Notes: generated by a model from the sequence alone, not told the origin. Shown: positions 36,998 through 50,662, numbered from the stretch's first letter. The stretch: DNA of 64,000 bases from Rhabditophanes sp. KR3021 (GCA_963281155.1 CAUJLY010000003.1:4340001-4404000), one strand, 5' to 3'. Translations and numbers: made by a program.

Positions 36998-39900
36998 TCT
37001 ATTTCCATACTGATAAATATTTTATTAATTCAATTAATTCAAACAACCATAAAGATTTTTAATATCAAACTTAATTCATTCCATCTGGTTGTAAGGACAG
37101 TCTTGACACTTTTCCTCATTATTTGCACGACAATAGATCGCCACTTTTACAAACCATAATGACCACTGCTAACTTGAATGGCCACAAAGATACACCCTAA
37201 ATATAGGCTGTAATAGAGAGAGTGTTATACTAAAATCCATGGACAACTGTCCTCTCTTTGACCAACTCAATTTATTATTATTTTTATGCCATAAATGTAC
37301 AGTTCTAAATAATCGTACTATCTGTCAGTAGACATGACTTTTGATGTTTACTAAACAAAAATGACAAAACCTAATCTCTTCAATCAAAACTTTTTTGCTG
37401 GGCCATTAAAAACAAAGCTTTTTTAGCCTTAATTCTAAAGTACACCCACCCATTTACGACCATGTAAAATATATTATATAAATCAAAATCATAATATTTC
37501 ATGGTATCCTTACTTAAAATAAATGATGAGTGTATGTTCATTGCCCTTTGAAACATTTATTCAATGCCAAATACTTCATTTACTTTCCTATACATATTTT
37601 TTGTAGTGAGTAAACAATTTTTTCATAAATTAAAACCTCCGTCATCTTTTACTCTTGTTATCAATCTTGTCGTCAAAAAGTAAGGAATCTCTTTGAATGG
37701 ATTTAGAATGCGCAAGTTATTTATAAAACTTATATTCACATCTATTTTTTAATCACCCTAAATATAGCTTATTTTTTACAAGTACTTTTTTTTGTTATCT
37801 TTACAAAAAAATTATCCACACTTTAATCCTTTCCACATTGTATTTTGATAAGAGAAAACAGGACAATATATATTTTATTTTGTATAGATGTATTGTAAAT
37901 AAATTATATATCTTCCCATCTCTTTATCACCCAAATCCATCACAACACCATTAATTTAGCATGTTATCTTTTGTGCCTTTTTATTATTATTACAATAACG
38001 ATAAAGATTAAATCATATAAGACAGTTTATAGATGCCTAAAGACTGCACATTACCACATATACTATAAATTTAGATACATATTTAGGAATGAACCAAAAA
38101 TATTAATACATTCTTTTATTTAACTAAGAAACATAAATGCATACACCCTACAAAGTATGGAATAAATCCCAAATGTGTATTAATGGCCATCATAAGGCTT
38201 ATTTGGATTTATAAAGAAGGGGTCTTAAATCGAATACATGATATGTCTACATTATCAAACATTTTTACTTAAAACGCCAATTAATTCACTTTTATGATTT
38301 TGACTCAAGACATCACTTTTAAATGATTTAATAAATTGGCTTATTTTACAAGAAAAAGTTCATCCATGAAATAAACATATTTTACTAATTATTTAAATTG
38401 CTTTTATCTAATAAAAATTTATTACTTAAACATATAGATAGCTACTGAGAAATTGTTTTCAATAAAAAACACATTTACTTTTATTTTTAGCTATGCTCCT
38501 TCTTTTTTGCTTGTTGATTCTTTACTTTGGATTCATTTATTGTCGTTGATTAATTGAGTGTCTAAAAGAAATGTAATATATTATTGAAATAGTGTAAATT
38601 ATTGAGCTTTTTTGAGCTAACATTATTTTTCTTCATCATTACTCCCTTTTTTGACGATGAATAAGTTCAATTTACTTGTTTTTAAAATTTTGACAAATGA
38701 CTTCAACAAATTTGGTGTGTAGGTTGTTAATGTATAGATATGCCTTCATAAATAAATATGTACATATAATTCGCTATAAAATTGTTTCGCTTTATTTGGC
38801 CCAAATTTTATAAAACAATATACATAAAAATGAACATATCCTTCACTTGTTCCAAAAAAGTCTTCATCAATAATATTTGATGAAGACCATTGAATGGGAA
38901 CATTTGAATTGAGTTACTTAATAAAATTTATGATATAAAAAGTCTTTATTTTTAAATAGTATAGAACAATCTTCTCAAGTGTTATGCTTTATTTTACATT
39001 CCTTTTTTGAGGATAATAATAAAGTAAATATACACTCAGATAAATCTTCTTTTTTAAATTTATTTGGATTTTGTAGATACACATAAATTTATTATATTTA
39101 AGCTTTCTTTTTTTGATATAATTATAATCAGAACAAAGGAAGTGGACAGAAACAATTTTTGATGGATAGACATTAAATTTTTCGGTTGATACAATGCAGT
39201 TACTTTTATTGTTTAACTTGAACAATCCTATATTTATATTTAAATTTAAAAAATATGGTTAAAATTGAATCGCAGCCATTATTATTGGTGCTATTTGAGA
39301 AAAGAGATTTGTTTTCATAACAATCATATATAAATACCTATTTAGTTTTCCTTATTTCAAATGTAATTTTAGACAATTAAAAAATAAATAGCCATTTAAC
39401 TATTTAGCCACTTTGACGTGTCGAGGTATTGACCAGTTTTGCAGACAATTTTATAGTGTAATAGAAACCATTTAGTCCATCCACCAAAATCCGGACATTT
39501 CTATTGTACTTCCTTCTTCTATTATATCCATTAATTTTTGTGGACTAACAATGTTTAGTAATGAAGATGAATTTATGGATATTTTATGCAATGTCAAGGA
39601 ATAAAACATTTAAGGTACAAATTTCCCAAAACAAAAATGTTTTTGGTTTTACTAATATTAGTTGTAGTTGTTTAGTCTACCAAGCCATCTTTACAATAAA
39701 ATAAGTATAGAATATTTCACAGTCCATTATGTTCACCTTACGAAAAAGATATGAATAATTTTGTATTTGCAATATGCATAATTTAGTGTCATCAAACAAT
39801 TGTCTTTTTAGACTAATGGCCAGCAAAGAAGTTACAATTGATGGTGTCTTGTAAATTTTTAAGTAATGGACTTTTTCACAAAAGATATTATTATGTATTA

Positions 39901-42900
39901 TGTGCGCATGTTCTTTGTCAAATGTTGCATCGATTTGAGAGTGAATAAATGTAATAGCTATTAATACATTTCTTCTGAATTAAAATTTACCCCTCCATTA
40001 TACATACATACGTTTTTTGACAAACTTAAGTGGTTTACTTGAGTCATTTTAATGCACCAGTCATTTTTTGCCAAGAGTACTTTCAATTATTTTAGAAGAC
40101 TTGATCATTTTTCGTCTTAAACTAATATTCAATCAGACTAAATAAAGCTAAATTCGTTACTACTGTTGAATATATAACTTAATTTGGATAAAAGTTCTTC
40201 TTATTATTCAACTGGTGAATCTATTTATTATATTATTGGCATTGACCTTTTTATAACATACTTTATTATCTTAATACGTACAATTATTATAACTGAACAA
40301 CTATCTGCTTTTTAAGAGTAAGTAAATAAATAAAGTTTGGAGACATTTTTGAAAACCATCAAATGTATTAAAATATTAAAAATTGAATCGACTTCATTCT
40401 CCCAGGAATTATTTAATTTGGAATGCTTAGTTTTAAATGTTTATTTCAAAAGATAATTAATTGGTGATCATTATAAAAAAATAACTAGAATATTGAGGCT
40501 ACTTTCGACAATTTTCTTTTAAATATACCCAAAAACTGTTCGAAACAGTTAATTTGTGTATGATCATTGGCCCAAATTGTTTAAAATTATCCATTTGAAA
40601 GAAGCGAATATTTTTGTTTAACAAGCAAATATTTTGCCATTTTATGTTTGTATTAAAAAATAAATAGTTAACTTGTTGCAAATATCTTTTTAATAGTCCC
40701 ATCTACCCTCTTCTTCATTTAATCTCAATGATACTTTTTTCTTTTACTTCCTCCCTTCATCAGTACACGAATAAAACCGTTTTTGTGTGTTGCAACAAAA
40801 ATCAAAAAAGAGTGTTTAACAGTTGATGATTTAAAGACAATACAACAGCCCACTCGACTCAATCAACTTTCCCAAGGGTAAGATATAGTAGTATGTGTGT
40901 TGAATTACTTTTACCTTATATAAGAGAAGGCAACAATCACAAAGAAAAGGAATGTATAAAGTACTTGTTAAGGTGTGCATTTGTCAGATATACAATATTA
41001 TTATTAATGTATATCTACTACCTACCTATAGATTCATTTAACTCGGGCACAACCAAAACAAGGCCGTCAATTTAGAAAGGACTTTATATATATTATATAT
41101 TATTACTTTTGTATATTATTTGCACACCACCCCCTCAAATGTTTCTTGATTCAAGGGATATCTTTTGAAGTTGTTGTCTTTAGGAGATAGTAGTTTGAAG
41201 GTAAGGTTTTTGGTCATATTAAATATCATAACAATAAATAACTTTTTAAAGCTGTACTGTTGCGTAATAGAACAAATGCCCTTTGACGGCGGTGTCGGAA
41301 TGTTCGAAATGTACACGTCTAAATTTGATCACACAATTAAGTGTAACTATATAGTGGCACTACCACTTAATCAAAAAGACAAAATCTTAACCTTTTTTAA
41401 CCTTTCTTTATTATTATATTATGTTATATTGTAATATATTATATGGGCTGGCACATATCATATCATATGTTGTTACAAATACACAACATATCGTCTATCA
41501 GTTGTTGCCTTGGACTTTTAGACAAATTTTGGCGATCCATCTCTCCTTGCAGAATATATTTATATTGTAATGTCATTATTAATATTATTGTCTTTTACAG
41601 CCATTATTACTATCATAACTCTTTCAATGATACTGCTTTTGATCTAACAAGATCGACTTAACAACTTATTATGTGATATTAAAGTTAATAATCTTTAGCC
41701 CTTATCACACTAACTGACAACGCATCTTTTTTGCCATAAAGCATTCTATATTATTGCCGAAAGCCCCTTTCCTTACATATTGTCAACTCAGCTGAGTGTA
41801 TTTTGTGGCTTTTGAACTTGAAGAGTATACCGTCAACCAATAAAGATCCTTTGATATTAAAGCAATTGGCACAGTGAATTCATAATTTTGGTGGTTAAAG
41901 CAACCACTATAAATACCTACTACTTTTATTGTTATAATTTGGCTGGGCACCAACTAAATATTGCAATATATTGTATTTGACGCTGCATCGCCTTAGCTAG
42001 CGCCAAATGTCCCTCTTCTTAGGTTCTTCTTCTTGTTTTAGTGGTAGTGACTTTTATCTGTTTATTTTTGTTATGAAATTATAGACTTTCGTCCTAATTA
42101 TTTATTAGTTTTATCTAAAGTGGACTTTTAAAGCAAACTTCACGGATTACTATTCACATTCAAGAGACACCCTTTGTTTTGACGCTACATTTAATTTATA
42201 ATTACTTTTATTTTGCCAGATAGGTGAAATTTTAGTTTGAGCTTTAATATTAATATTAATAATTTTAGAATTTATATTTAGATTACCAATTCCATTAGAA
42301 ATATTTTTTCGATCTTACTTATTTGATGAATTGAATGCGTTTGAATATCTAATTGTTTCTTCATAAATTAATTAATTTGTATATATTAATCAGTTGTTTG
42401 CATAAAACGTTAAAATTCTTTTAATGAAGGTTATTTATTTTATTTAACTCAATTATCATATGGCGTAACTTGAAACTGATATATAATGAGTTTCTTTCCA
42501 AGAATTCTAGTTTTTAATATGATACCATTACTTTATCTCGTAATCCAATTTTAAATTCATTTGTCATTTGGGTAAATACATTTACTAGTCATTTTCAGTA
42601 TGTTCCCACCATCCGACAACCACCTTTACAATAAGGAACCTTGTTTACGGCAAATTACCTTCTTAAATAATGTGTACTATTTTCAAACACAAATTTCCGA
42701 CTTATAATTGATATTATGACCGTTCAAATTTAATCAGGGACTATAAAACTAGTCTCCTATGTAATTAAAGTAATTAGAACTTTTGATGATATGGAAAAGG
42801 CAATTCATTTGTATGCATTATTATCTTTAGCTAGATTTTTGTATGTAGATATGTCATTATATGATGTCTATATATCCTTATGTTTTGCACTCCTTTCAAC

Positions 42901-43673
42901 AGTCAATAAACGATTTGAAGGTTTTGTCAACTACTTCGAGCACTTTTATCACAAAAAGTTACCCCGACAACACCAACTCAATAGCTGTCATCTCATGCAT
43001 TTTAAAGAATATATCACATATATTTATTATCAACAATCAAAAGTATAGCATATACTTTTTTCTCATAATAATAACATTCTCTATACCTTGGCAATAAGGT
43101 TTTTTAAATTTTTTCCCAAACCAAAAATACATACACAAGCATGTGTTATGATTTAAATATTTTATTTTAATATATTCACCTAAAGGCGCTTATTTATCAC
43201 ACACTCGCATTTCATGACATATGATTTTGTAATAAATTGCGTGTTCATTATTCACAATATTCAGAACCTTAGGCTTAATTTGGTTTCACATACCTCAAAA
43301 AGAATAGTTAAGTGCACATTTTTTTCGTATTTATTTGATTTGCATCTTGTCATCAGTTGATATGATTTAAAAAATTGAATTATTTACAGATGTTAATAGG
43401 CGCTTAAATTGTACCTTCAAATCAAAGAACTGTTCTCAATTGTCAAATATTTACATTCAATTTTAATTAGCTTAACTGCATACCTCGGCTCTCAGTATAT
43501 CACACAGAGACCGGTGAGCGCAAAAAAGATCCAGTTGAAAATAAATCTAAATATTGAAGAACAACATCGGTATATTTTTTCAATAATTCAAATTGATATT
43601 TATTCAGCTTAAAAAATCGTACCAAAGTGTATTTTTTCTAACAAAATAAGCATACAACAGCCCAAAACAAACA
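36998..43673. other. Gene-poor stretch upstream of neurabin
   Basis: 6.7 kb without any frame of coding character. As ahead of SLC6, the gap precedes a gene expected to be expressed in neurons or epithelia, which fits an extended regulatory region. No intron element family was recognised in it. Confidence 0.45.
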
Positions 43674-46600
43674 ATGATATCTTCAACCCCAACTCCCGAA
43701 TTGCGCTCAAATGATGTTCGATCCAGATTTTCCAATTCAAAGGCTTTGTTCGAACATTTAGAAAGGTCCGACAGGGCTGATATTCCTTCCTTTTACTCGC
43801 CTAGACCACAACGTCACATTAATTTGCATTTAAATTCAATGAATTCAGTTGACTCATCAACTTCCTCTCCACCTTCTATAAAAGCTTTCCCAGACATGGT
43901 GACAGAAACAAGCGCATCACCAGCTACCACAAATATCAACACAGTTACATCTCCCGTTGCCTCACTAGCAGCTAAATTTAACAATCCAGAGGTTGCTATT
44001 TTTAAGAATAATATTGTACCACCACCAGTTCCTCCTAAGCCATCCGTCGTTGATGTTTCTAATTTAAACAATAATAATACACACCACCAAGATTCCCCTT
44101 ACTATTCACCTACCTCGCCTATGTCTCAAGTTGAAGAAAATTTTAACAAAATGGCTTCTGACTTGGATAAAATGAATCATTCCTACTCCGGAACATCTGT
44201 TAGTGAAAAATGTGCCGCCTTCGAACCTTACTGGCGTGATCCTTCTTATTACAAAAAAAGATATGGATTTGAGAATGGGGAAGAGGCAAAGAATGGTGGT
44301 GTCTTTGATAGAAAAGCAAACAACCATTCAAGTGGATCTTCCACTGCTTCTTCTGAAAGTGAGGAAAGTGTCCCCTCCGAACCTATATCATCCAGTCAAA
44401 GAGTATCACCTACAGATAAAGGAGCCACTTTTGCATTGGTTGGATCCAGATTCGAACAAACAAGATCTATGTATGACAATAAACAAGACCAACAAGTCAA
44501 TAATGACTATGATAAGGGTGCATATGCAGGTACTATTGAAAGCACTAGAAATGATTGCATGCTGGTTAGTTTGTTTAATATAAAATTATGCAAAATCTCA
44601 TTTTGAGTAAAAAATTATAAAGATTGCAGGTGGACTATATAGCGAGAGTGTAATAGGATCTTTATCTCGAGATGACTATTATAAGTAATGTTATTCTTTG
44701 CCCGCACCTTCATAGGACTTGGTGATTGGATCACTTTAATAATGCTTCTCTAGACACTTTTAAAAATGGGCATATTCTTAATCAAAGGACTTCTAAGATT
44801 TTTTAAATAACTCTTCGGGTAGGCAATGTCTCCTCTTTTAGACTCATCAAACCAATTTGTGACGCCCAAAATAATAAAAGGTTGTTAATAGAAAATAGAA
44901 ACAAAAAATTCCCTCTAATTAGATCTTTATTGCCGAACACGTACTTCTTTATAATGTTGATGCAGATAAGGGGTTTGCGAGTAAGTTTCCTGTTATAAAA
45001 TGCTGCTTTAAACTTCTCAGCTTTCATAGGTGTTCCATCCGCATATTTGAGCATAGAAAGAGATGTGTTTTGGCAAGCAGGCAATTGCTTTTTTACAGCA
45101 TAAAAATCACTCCTAATCTGTATCTTTTCTTCGACAATTGCTTCAAATCTAGCTGATCATTGACGTTCGGCAAAACAATCTTCATTGGGTTCCATGTAAT
45201 CTTCCAAGCTGTCGTGTAACTCTTCAATCTCATCTTCATCCGAATCAACATTGTATACTGGCCCGACGATACTTTTTCTCTGACATTTTCCAAAAGAGAT
45301 AGAACCTTCTTGCTTTCGTCATCCGAGATAACAATCACTCCTATTCTTGGTTTTTTAATCCGAGAAGAACGAGTATTTTGAGATGATTCCTTTCTTTCTG
45401 ACATGATGAAGCGCCAAAAAATGAAAATGATTTAATGGTATTTTATACCCATTATATACTAAAATATGGTGGTGGACACCTCTAAATTTAGCTATGGGAT
45501 CCTTTAAAATGATCAAATTACTTTTATTTGGCGGTAATTGCTATTTAAACTTTGGTGTAAATCATCATTTATTTATCATGTCTATTAATTATGGTTTTAT
45601 TTAAGATCCGTGGTCTTAGTCCTGAACCTGAATCAGAACTTGATTCTTCCAAGAGAGTCAAATTTTCCTCAAATCCGATACAAGTTTATCCTACACACAC
45701 AGCAGAAGATTATGGTAAGTAACAAAAAAGTAAAATAAGTTTAAGCGGTGGCATTTGTTTGTTTAGTTTAAAAAATATTTGTTTATTATGACCTCACCAT
45801 AGGTGATATGGGGTTTGGCAAGAGACTTAGTGAACGACATCAAGATAGATAGTTTATTATCAAATGAGGGGGTTATATATACTAATAGAACATAAATATG
45901 AATATAATGATATATAGATAATATCTATATGCAGATTATGTTACAGAAGCATAGACACCTCTTTCTGAATCAGGAAAGGTTAATTGCCACAAATACTGGC
46001 GCTTTCTGCAATCTCTCTGTTTTTTTGCAGGATCAAGCACATCGGGATAGAGCTTTACCCTTGTTCCTCCAACTTCAATTTTGCTAGATATCCAACGTAC
46101 TATTAATGCACAATTCATCTCATAACTTCTATAACCGTTTTCAATTGTAAATCAAGTGCGTGGATCCTAAATAGATATTAAATATAACTTAAATATTAAC
46201 TTACGTGTTGTCATTAGGATCAGACATAATAATTGAGATAGTCAAAATTAGGGTTGCCGTATATCCACTAGAAGAAAATAACGAAGTTAAAGTGCCAATT
46301 TTATTATATCACAGTAAAGTAGAACGAGGCTTAGAGTCTTTGACAAAGTAGCCACTTTATCTATAAAGGATGAAGCGGTTAAAGCATGGGATAATTGGGT
46401 AAAATAATCGGGGAATAAGTAATGATAATATGATGACGTGGTCTGTAAAAGGTGGCGACCACTCATGAGTGAACATAAATTTAGAATGACTCAATTACTC
46501 AACTATGATGAAAATGTAATATGTAAATTTATCGTCAAATAGCTCTAGAGCGAAAAGGTAGAGGGGTAAACATCAGATTAAATATCGTTTATCTTGTTAG

Positions 46601-49586
46601 ATTAGTTAATATTATCCTTTCAAAAGCAACAGTCAAAAATGATGACTGTTTAAAATTAATTAACTTTTGGAAAGATTAAGAAAAACGTTTTATCATAAGT
46701 CTCTTTAAACTACATTTATTTTATTTTGTATCTAGATCGTAGAAATGATGATGTTGATCCTGTGAGTGCTTGTGCTGAGTATGAATTAGAAAGAAGACTC
46801 GAAAAGATGGAACTTTTTGATGTACAGTTAGAAAAAGGTCCCGAAGGTCTAGGGGTTTCAATTATTGGGATGGGCGTAGGCGCGGATTCAGGGCTAGAGA
46901 AGTTAGGTATTTTTGTTAAAAATATAACATCTGGCGGAGCTGTACACAAAAATGGAGAAATTCGTGTTTGTGATCAAATTGTTAGCGTGGACGGAATTTC
47001 CTTGGTAGGAGTAAGCCAATTATTTGCTGCCGAGACCTTAAGATCTACCAAAAAGAATGTTGTGTTTACCATTGGAAGGGAACATAATTTAGAAGATTCC
47101 GAGGTAGCTCAATTGATCCAACAAAGTTTAGAACAAGATAGAAGTAGAAATCCTATTATGCCGCCACAATCTATTAACCATAACACACCTACACAAATTA
47201 AGAGCAATAATGCTTACAATCCTCCACCTCCAGTGCCATCGTCAGCTGTTAACAATTCCCATTCCGATAATTCTTCAATTTTCTCAAAGAATTTCATGGA
47301 TGACACTGAGATCAAAGCACGCATTTCTACACTCGAAGTTGAATTAAACGATTCTCAAAAAAGAACCGAAAAGATTCAAGACGTTCTTGAAAGCTCTAGA
47401 AGCCATTGTAAAATACTCGTGAGTTAAATGAAAACCAAAAATATTGGGTTATCTATAGTCTGTTGATTAATACTTTACTACCGAATCTAGTATTTCTTTA
47501 AATATAATAGGAAGAATTAAGCTTTTTATTAAAATTATATAGAAATCAAGATATGATTATTGATATTGCAAGCCTTTGTCATAAAACTTGGCCAAGGTCT
47601 TGTCTTCTCCAAGCCCAAACTCCATCTTTGTAGAACCTCTTTCAAGATTGTCTTCATATCAACAGCTCTTGAATGAGAGATTCTAACTAAGTGGAGTCCA
47701 TTGTCTTCACAATACTTATTTTAATTCTATCATAACGTTGTTGTCTTTCAAATTTAGCTTTTCCATTTTGACGGCCCAATGGTTTGAAATGGTACCACCA
47801 TCTATTTCAAGGAGCAAGACTTTCTTAATTGCGATAGAACGAGTTTGAGTCAAATCCTTGTTATAAAAAGCTTTCTCAAATTGAGCATATCAAATGATTT
47901 CCTTTGGTCAGCAGGTAGGTGCTTCCTGGTGGAATTGAAATCATCTATAATTTGCTTCTTCTCTTCAAAAGGATATTTGTGCGGTAATTTCCCCGAAACT
48001 AGTGGTCATTGACGTTCAACTAGCATTTCTTCAGCAGGTTTCATGTAACCTTCCAATTTATCACGTTCCCCCTGCTTCTCGTCCGAATCAACGTCCTTTG
48101 TTTCTTCTTTGTTGACTCCTAAAACAGATTATTTGACAATGTTCTTTTCAATAACCTTTTCATGCTCCTCATCATCGTTTGAAACTTCTATGTCTTCTAT
48201 TCTTGTCTTTCTGATAAAGAAGATTGCTTAATTTGAGATACCCTTTTCTTTTAGTCGTAACAGAAAAGGACTTAATTGTATTTTCATACCTCTCATATAC
48301 TAAAATATGGTGGTGAACACACTCCTCCAATTTCACTATAGGTTCTTTTAAAATGATCAATTTACTTTCATTTACCAGGAATTTAAAATCGCGCTAAAAG
48401 GGGGGTGTTAAAAACTCATAATTTAGTTATGTTTTGTATAATAAGTATGGCGTTATTTAGGAGCAAAAGTATGACCAAGCAAGAAACTTGTTGGAAAATT
48501 ATCAAAACAGGGAAAAGGAATTACTTGAGAGAGAAGAAATTCACATTGAACAACTTCGTTCAAAAGACAATCAGTATTCAAAGTTGATAGATCAACTAAA
48601 AAATAGAATAGATGCTTTGGAAAAGAAAGAAGCAACCTTGCCACAGCAACCTATTTACTATTCGGGAGACTTTTCTTCTTTATTAAGGAAAAAAGATTCA
48701 GCTGAAAGTAAAGGCAAGGAGTCAAGTATGGGAAAAGAGTCAAGTATTTCATCAGCTAATACTACCTTGGAAAGGACCCCACTAAATCAACAGCCACGTG
48801 TTTATCCTCGTACCAATGCCAATGGAATGACAAGTTCCATGTACTCAAACTCAGGCCATGCCTTCCTTCTTCAACAAAACACTGCCCCTCAGATGAGCCA
48901 ATCTGTATATGCGCCAAATCAAGACAAATCCTCAGACAATGGATCCGTTATTGGAGATTCGAAAAAGCCAAATGATTCTAAGTATATGTCTCAAAACTCG
49001 CTACTTTCTCCTCTTCCTCCCAGAACTTCAGGAAATTCGCCCCAACCTCGCATATCAGAACCAGCTTCACCAGCTACTTCAACGAGATTTTTACAAAATC
49101 AAAGAAGAATTTTGTTTCCCCTGAGAAAGAGATTTGCTATGCACAGTACGTTTGTTTTTTAATTTATTACTTATTTTTTTAGGCGAATGTGAATTCTGGA
49201 GACCATCTTCCGTCGAGCAAGGCCTTCAAGTTTTGTCCTGGAACGCAGACGACATTTGCCAACTATTAATTCAAATCGGTCTCGACAAGTATATTCCCGA
49301 ATTTACAATTAACGGGGTAAATGGGCCAAAATTTCTGGAATTGGATGGCTCAAAATTAAAGAACATCGGAGTCAGTAATCATTCAGATAGAGCCATCATC
49401 AAGAAAAAAATTAAGTCGATTAAGAATAAAATTGAAAAGGAAAGAAAAACACTAGAAAAAATGTCTCGCCAAAGAGCTGTAGCAATAAGTAATGGAGCAT
49501 CGAATCCACCTCAAATTACGGATGTCTTAAGCCCACCACCGCCATCTTCAAACAGATCCGTATCTCCGGGATCAACGGCTGTCTAA
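43674..49586 (+). CDS. Neurabin-type actin-binding PP1 scaffold
   Basis: Exons 43674-44564, 45606-45714, 46736-47418, 48461-49145 and 49183-49586 join to 924 codons. Neurabins bind F-actin and target protein phosphatase 1 at synapses and cell junctions. Order: N-terminal actin-binding-like region ([15 protein letters not shown]), low-complexity linker with PPPVPPKP, the PP1 docking motif KRVKFS in exon 2 (about residue 315) followed by [13 protein letters not shown] and [17 protein letters not shown], which are strongly conserved in the family. Next is the PDZ domain ([14 protein letters not shown] then [18 protein letters not shown]), coiled coil in exon 4, and a C-terminal SAM domain ([19 protein letters not shown]). 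The SAM domain makes it neurabin-1-like rather than spinophilin-like. Introns 1-3 are ~1 kb elements; intron 4 is a plain 37 nt. Confidence 0.94.
44565..45605 (-). mobile_element. Neurabin intron 1, family A element
   Basis: A 1041-nt GT-AG intron. Minus strand from the promoter block (45437-45530): ATG at 45404, [20 protein letters not shown], an acidic stretch ([20 protein letters not shown]), then [19 protein letters not shown] and [21 protein letters not shown]. The last parts match neurabin intron 3 and EXOSC2 intron 2. Frame breaks occur near 45235 and 45150. The zinc-ribbon and nuclease end, expected at 44600-44880, is not clearly readable. Confidence 0.75.
45437..45530 (-). promoter_or_regulatory. 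Family A antisense promoter block, neurabin intron 1
   Basis: Minus strand: TGATCATTTTAAAGG, a TAAATTTAGAGGTGTCCACC block, then TTTTAGTATATAATGGG with a TATA box about 60 bp ahead of the antisense ATG at 45404. Confidence 0.65.
45715..46735 (-). mobile_element. Neurabin intron 2, family B element with its own intron
   Basis: A 1021-nt GT-AG intron. On the minus strand an ATG at about 46229 begins MSDPNDNT and runs into GTAAGTTAATAT, a donor; an acceptor-like ATCTATTTAG follows about 40 nt on, then [18 protein letters not shown] and [19 protein letters not shown]. The embedded antisense gene therefore has its own short intron. A TTATTATCAA/AATAAA-like polyadenylation signal lies near 45860. 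The hairpin motif is at 46627-46652. Confidence 0.75.
47419..48460 (-). mobile_element. Neurabin intron 3, family A element with nuclease core
   Basis: A 1042-nt GT-AG intron. Minus strand: promoter block at 48278-48380, acidic region ([19 protein letters not shown]), [32 protein letters not shown], then [38 protein letters not shown] and [21 protein letters not shown], then D..K, then N-x-LHLVRI is the Vsr/EDxHD nuclease order, more complete here than in EXOSC2 intron 2. Several frameshifts are present. Confidence 0.8.
48278..48380 (-). promoter_or_regulatory. Family A antisense promoter block, neurabin intron 3
   Basis: Minus strand: TTGATCATTTTAAAAG, GTGTGTTCACCACCAT and TTTTAGTATATGAGAGG in the same order and spacing as in neurabin intron 1 and EXOSC2 intron 2. 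Confidence 0.65.
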
Positions 49587-49829
49587 AGTACACTTAATCT
49601 ATTTTTTCTTTTCTTTAAACATTCCATTTATTGGCAACAAAAAGTGATGCTTTTTTGTGTCACTTCTTTGTTTCTGTTTCCTTCTACGCATCTTACAAAT
49701 AATTTATACTGAATAAGGAAATCAACAACAGATATATAAACAAAATTGTATTAACTTAATAATGACTGCTTTTGACAAATAAAATTCCTACATTTTTTTA
49801 TGATTTAATATTTTGCATTTAAATTACAA

Positions 49830-50160
49830 AATGCTCTTCAGTGGAAACGACTTCAATACAGCGAGGTACCAAACGTGATCAAAACGTTGCCTGGCTATTT
49901 GATCATTAATTATTTCTTGGTCGCTATTTGGGTTTCATTAGCAATCCCAGCTCATATTTTCGTACCTTCTTTTGTTATCGGAGCTTGTGGTGGAAGAATC
50001 ATCGGGGAACTGATGGTATTATTGTATCCAAAGAGTTATGTGGCTTGGGTGGACCTCAAATTTATCCTGGGTTGTATGTGATTGGGGATCAGTGACTCAC
50101 TCATTGTCAATTGCAGTAATTGTTTGTGGAACTACTGGTCAACTCTCACCGTTTAAGAAT
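49830..50160 (+). pseudogene. ClC chloride channel fragment
   Basis: Plus-strand reading: YFLVAIWVSLAIPAHIFVPS followed by FVIGACGGRIIGE, then after a frame change GGPQIYPGLYVIGD and after another break VTHSLSIAVIVCGTTGQLSP. These match consecutive ClC segments (the P-x-G-x-F-x-P helix region, G-A-x-x-G-R-x-x-G-E, P-G-x-Y-A-x-x-G-A, V-T-H-x-x-S-x-A-V-I-x-x-E-x-T-G-Q). The two frame breaks, one a stop just before VTH, and absence of flanking parts make it a pseudogene, probably a partial retrocopy. Confidence 0.7.
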
Positions 50161-50202
50161 TTAGCAATAGGAAATAGAAGGAAAAAGGCTTTTATATAAA
50201 TT

Positions 50203-50208
50203 TTTATT
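50203..50208 (-). terminator. Polyadenylation signal of histone H3 gene
   Basis: AATAAA on the minus strand about 50 bases after the stop. No canonical histone 3' stem-loop is seen in between, so the transcript is probably polyadenylated. Confidence 0.6.
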
Positions 50209-50254
50209 AAGATACAATCAAAGAACCAATATCGGGAATTTGCAACATATCCAA

Positions 50255-50662
50255 CTAAGATCTTTCTCCGCGAATTCTTCTAGCAAGTTGTAGATCCTTA
50301 GGCATAATGGTGACACGCTTGGCGTGAATGGCACAAAGGTTCGTGTCTTCAAAGAGCCCTGTTAGATACGACTCAGAAGCTTCTTGCAGAGCCATTAGAG
50401 CAGCAGTTTGGAAGCGGAGATCGGTCTTGAGGTCTTGAGCAATCTCACGGACCAATCTTTGAAAAGGAGCTTTTCCGATAAGTAGTGCAGTTGTCTTCTG
50501 GTATTTCTTGATTTCTCTCAAGGCAACGACGCCTGGGCGGGTGTGCCGGACTTTCTTGATAATATTGCCATATGCAGGAGCTGATTTGCGTGCCATATAA
50601 CGTTTGTTGGCTTCCAAGTTTCCTACAGTTGTTTTGCGAGCTGTTTGTTTGGCACGGGTCAT
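50255..50662 (-). CDS. Divergent histone H3 variant
   Basis: Start chosen at [12 protein letters not shown] (50662), which matches the H3 N-terminus; an upstream in-frame ATG at 50689 would add nine unrelated residues. The product is 135 residues including Met, one shorter than canonical H3. The histone fold is almost canonical ([66 protein letters not shown]) with no loop 1 insertion, so it is not obviously CENP-A. The tail differs: K4, K9 and the ARKS site around K27 are kept, but the K14-K23 region is replaced by NLEANKRYM with a two-residue loss, and one residue is inserted near 35. Single exon, TATA promoter, AATAAA: either a replacement-type or a tissue-specific variant. Confidence 0.93.
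   Translation of the reverse strand: MTRAKQTARKTTVGNLEANKRYMARKSAPAYGNIIKKVRHTRPGVVALREIKKYQKTTALLIGKAPFQRLVREIAQDLKTDLRFQTAALMALQEASESYLTGLFEDTNLCAIHAKRVTIMPKDLQLARRIRGERS

Noticed and set aside
42791..43097. Two overlapping 78-85 codon frames upstream of neurabin
   Set aside because: No conserved motif; chance frames in AT-rich DNA.
50255..50662. CENP-A (centromeric H3) identity
   Set aside because: No loop 1 insertion and the histone fold is nearly canonical, so only a divergent H3 variant is supported.
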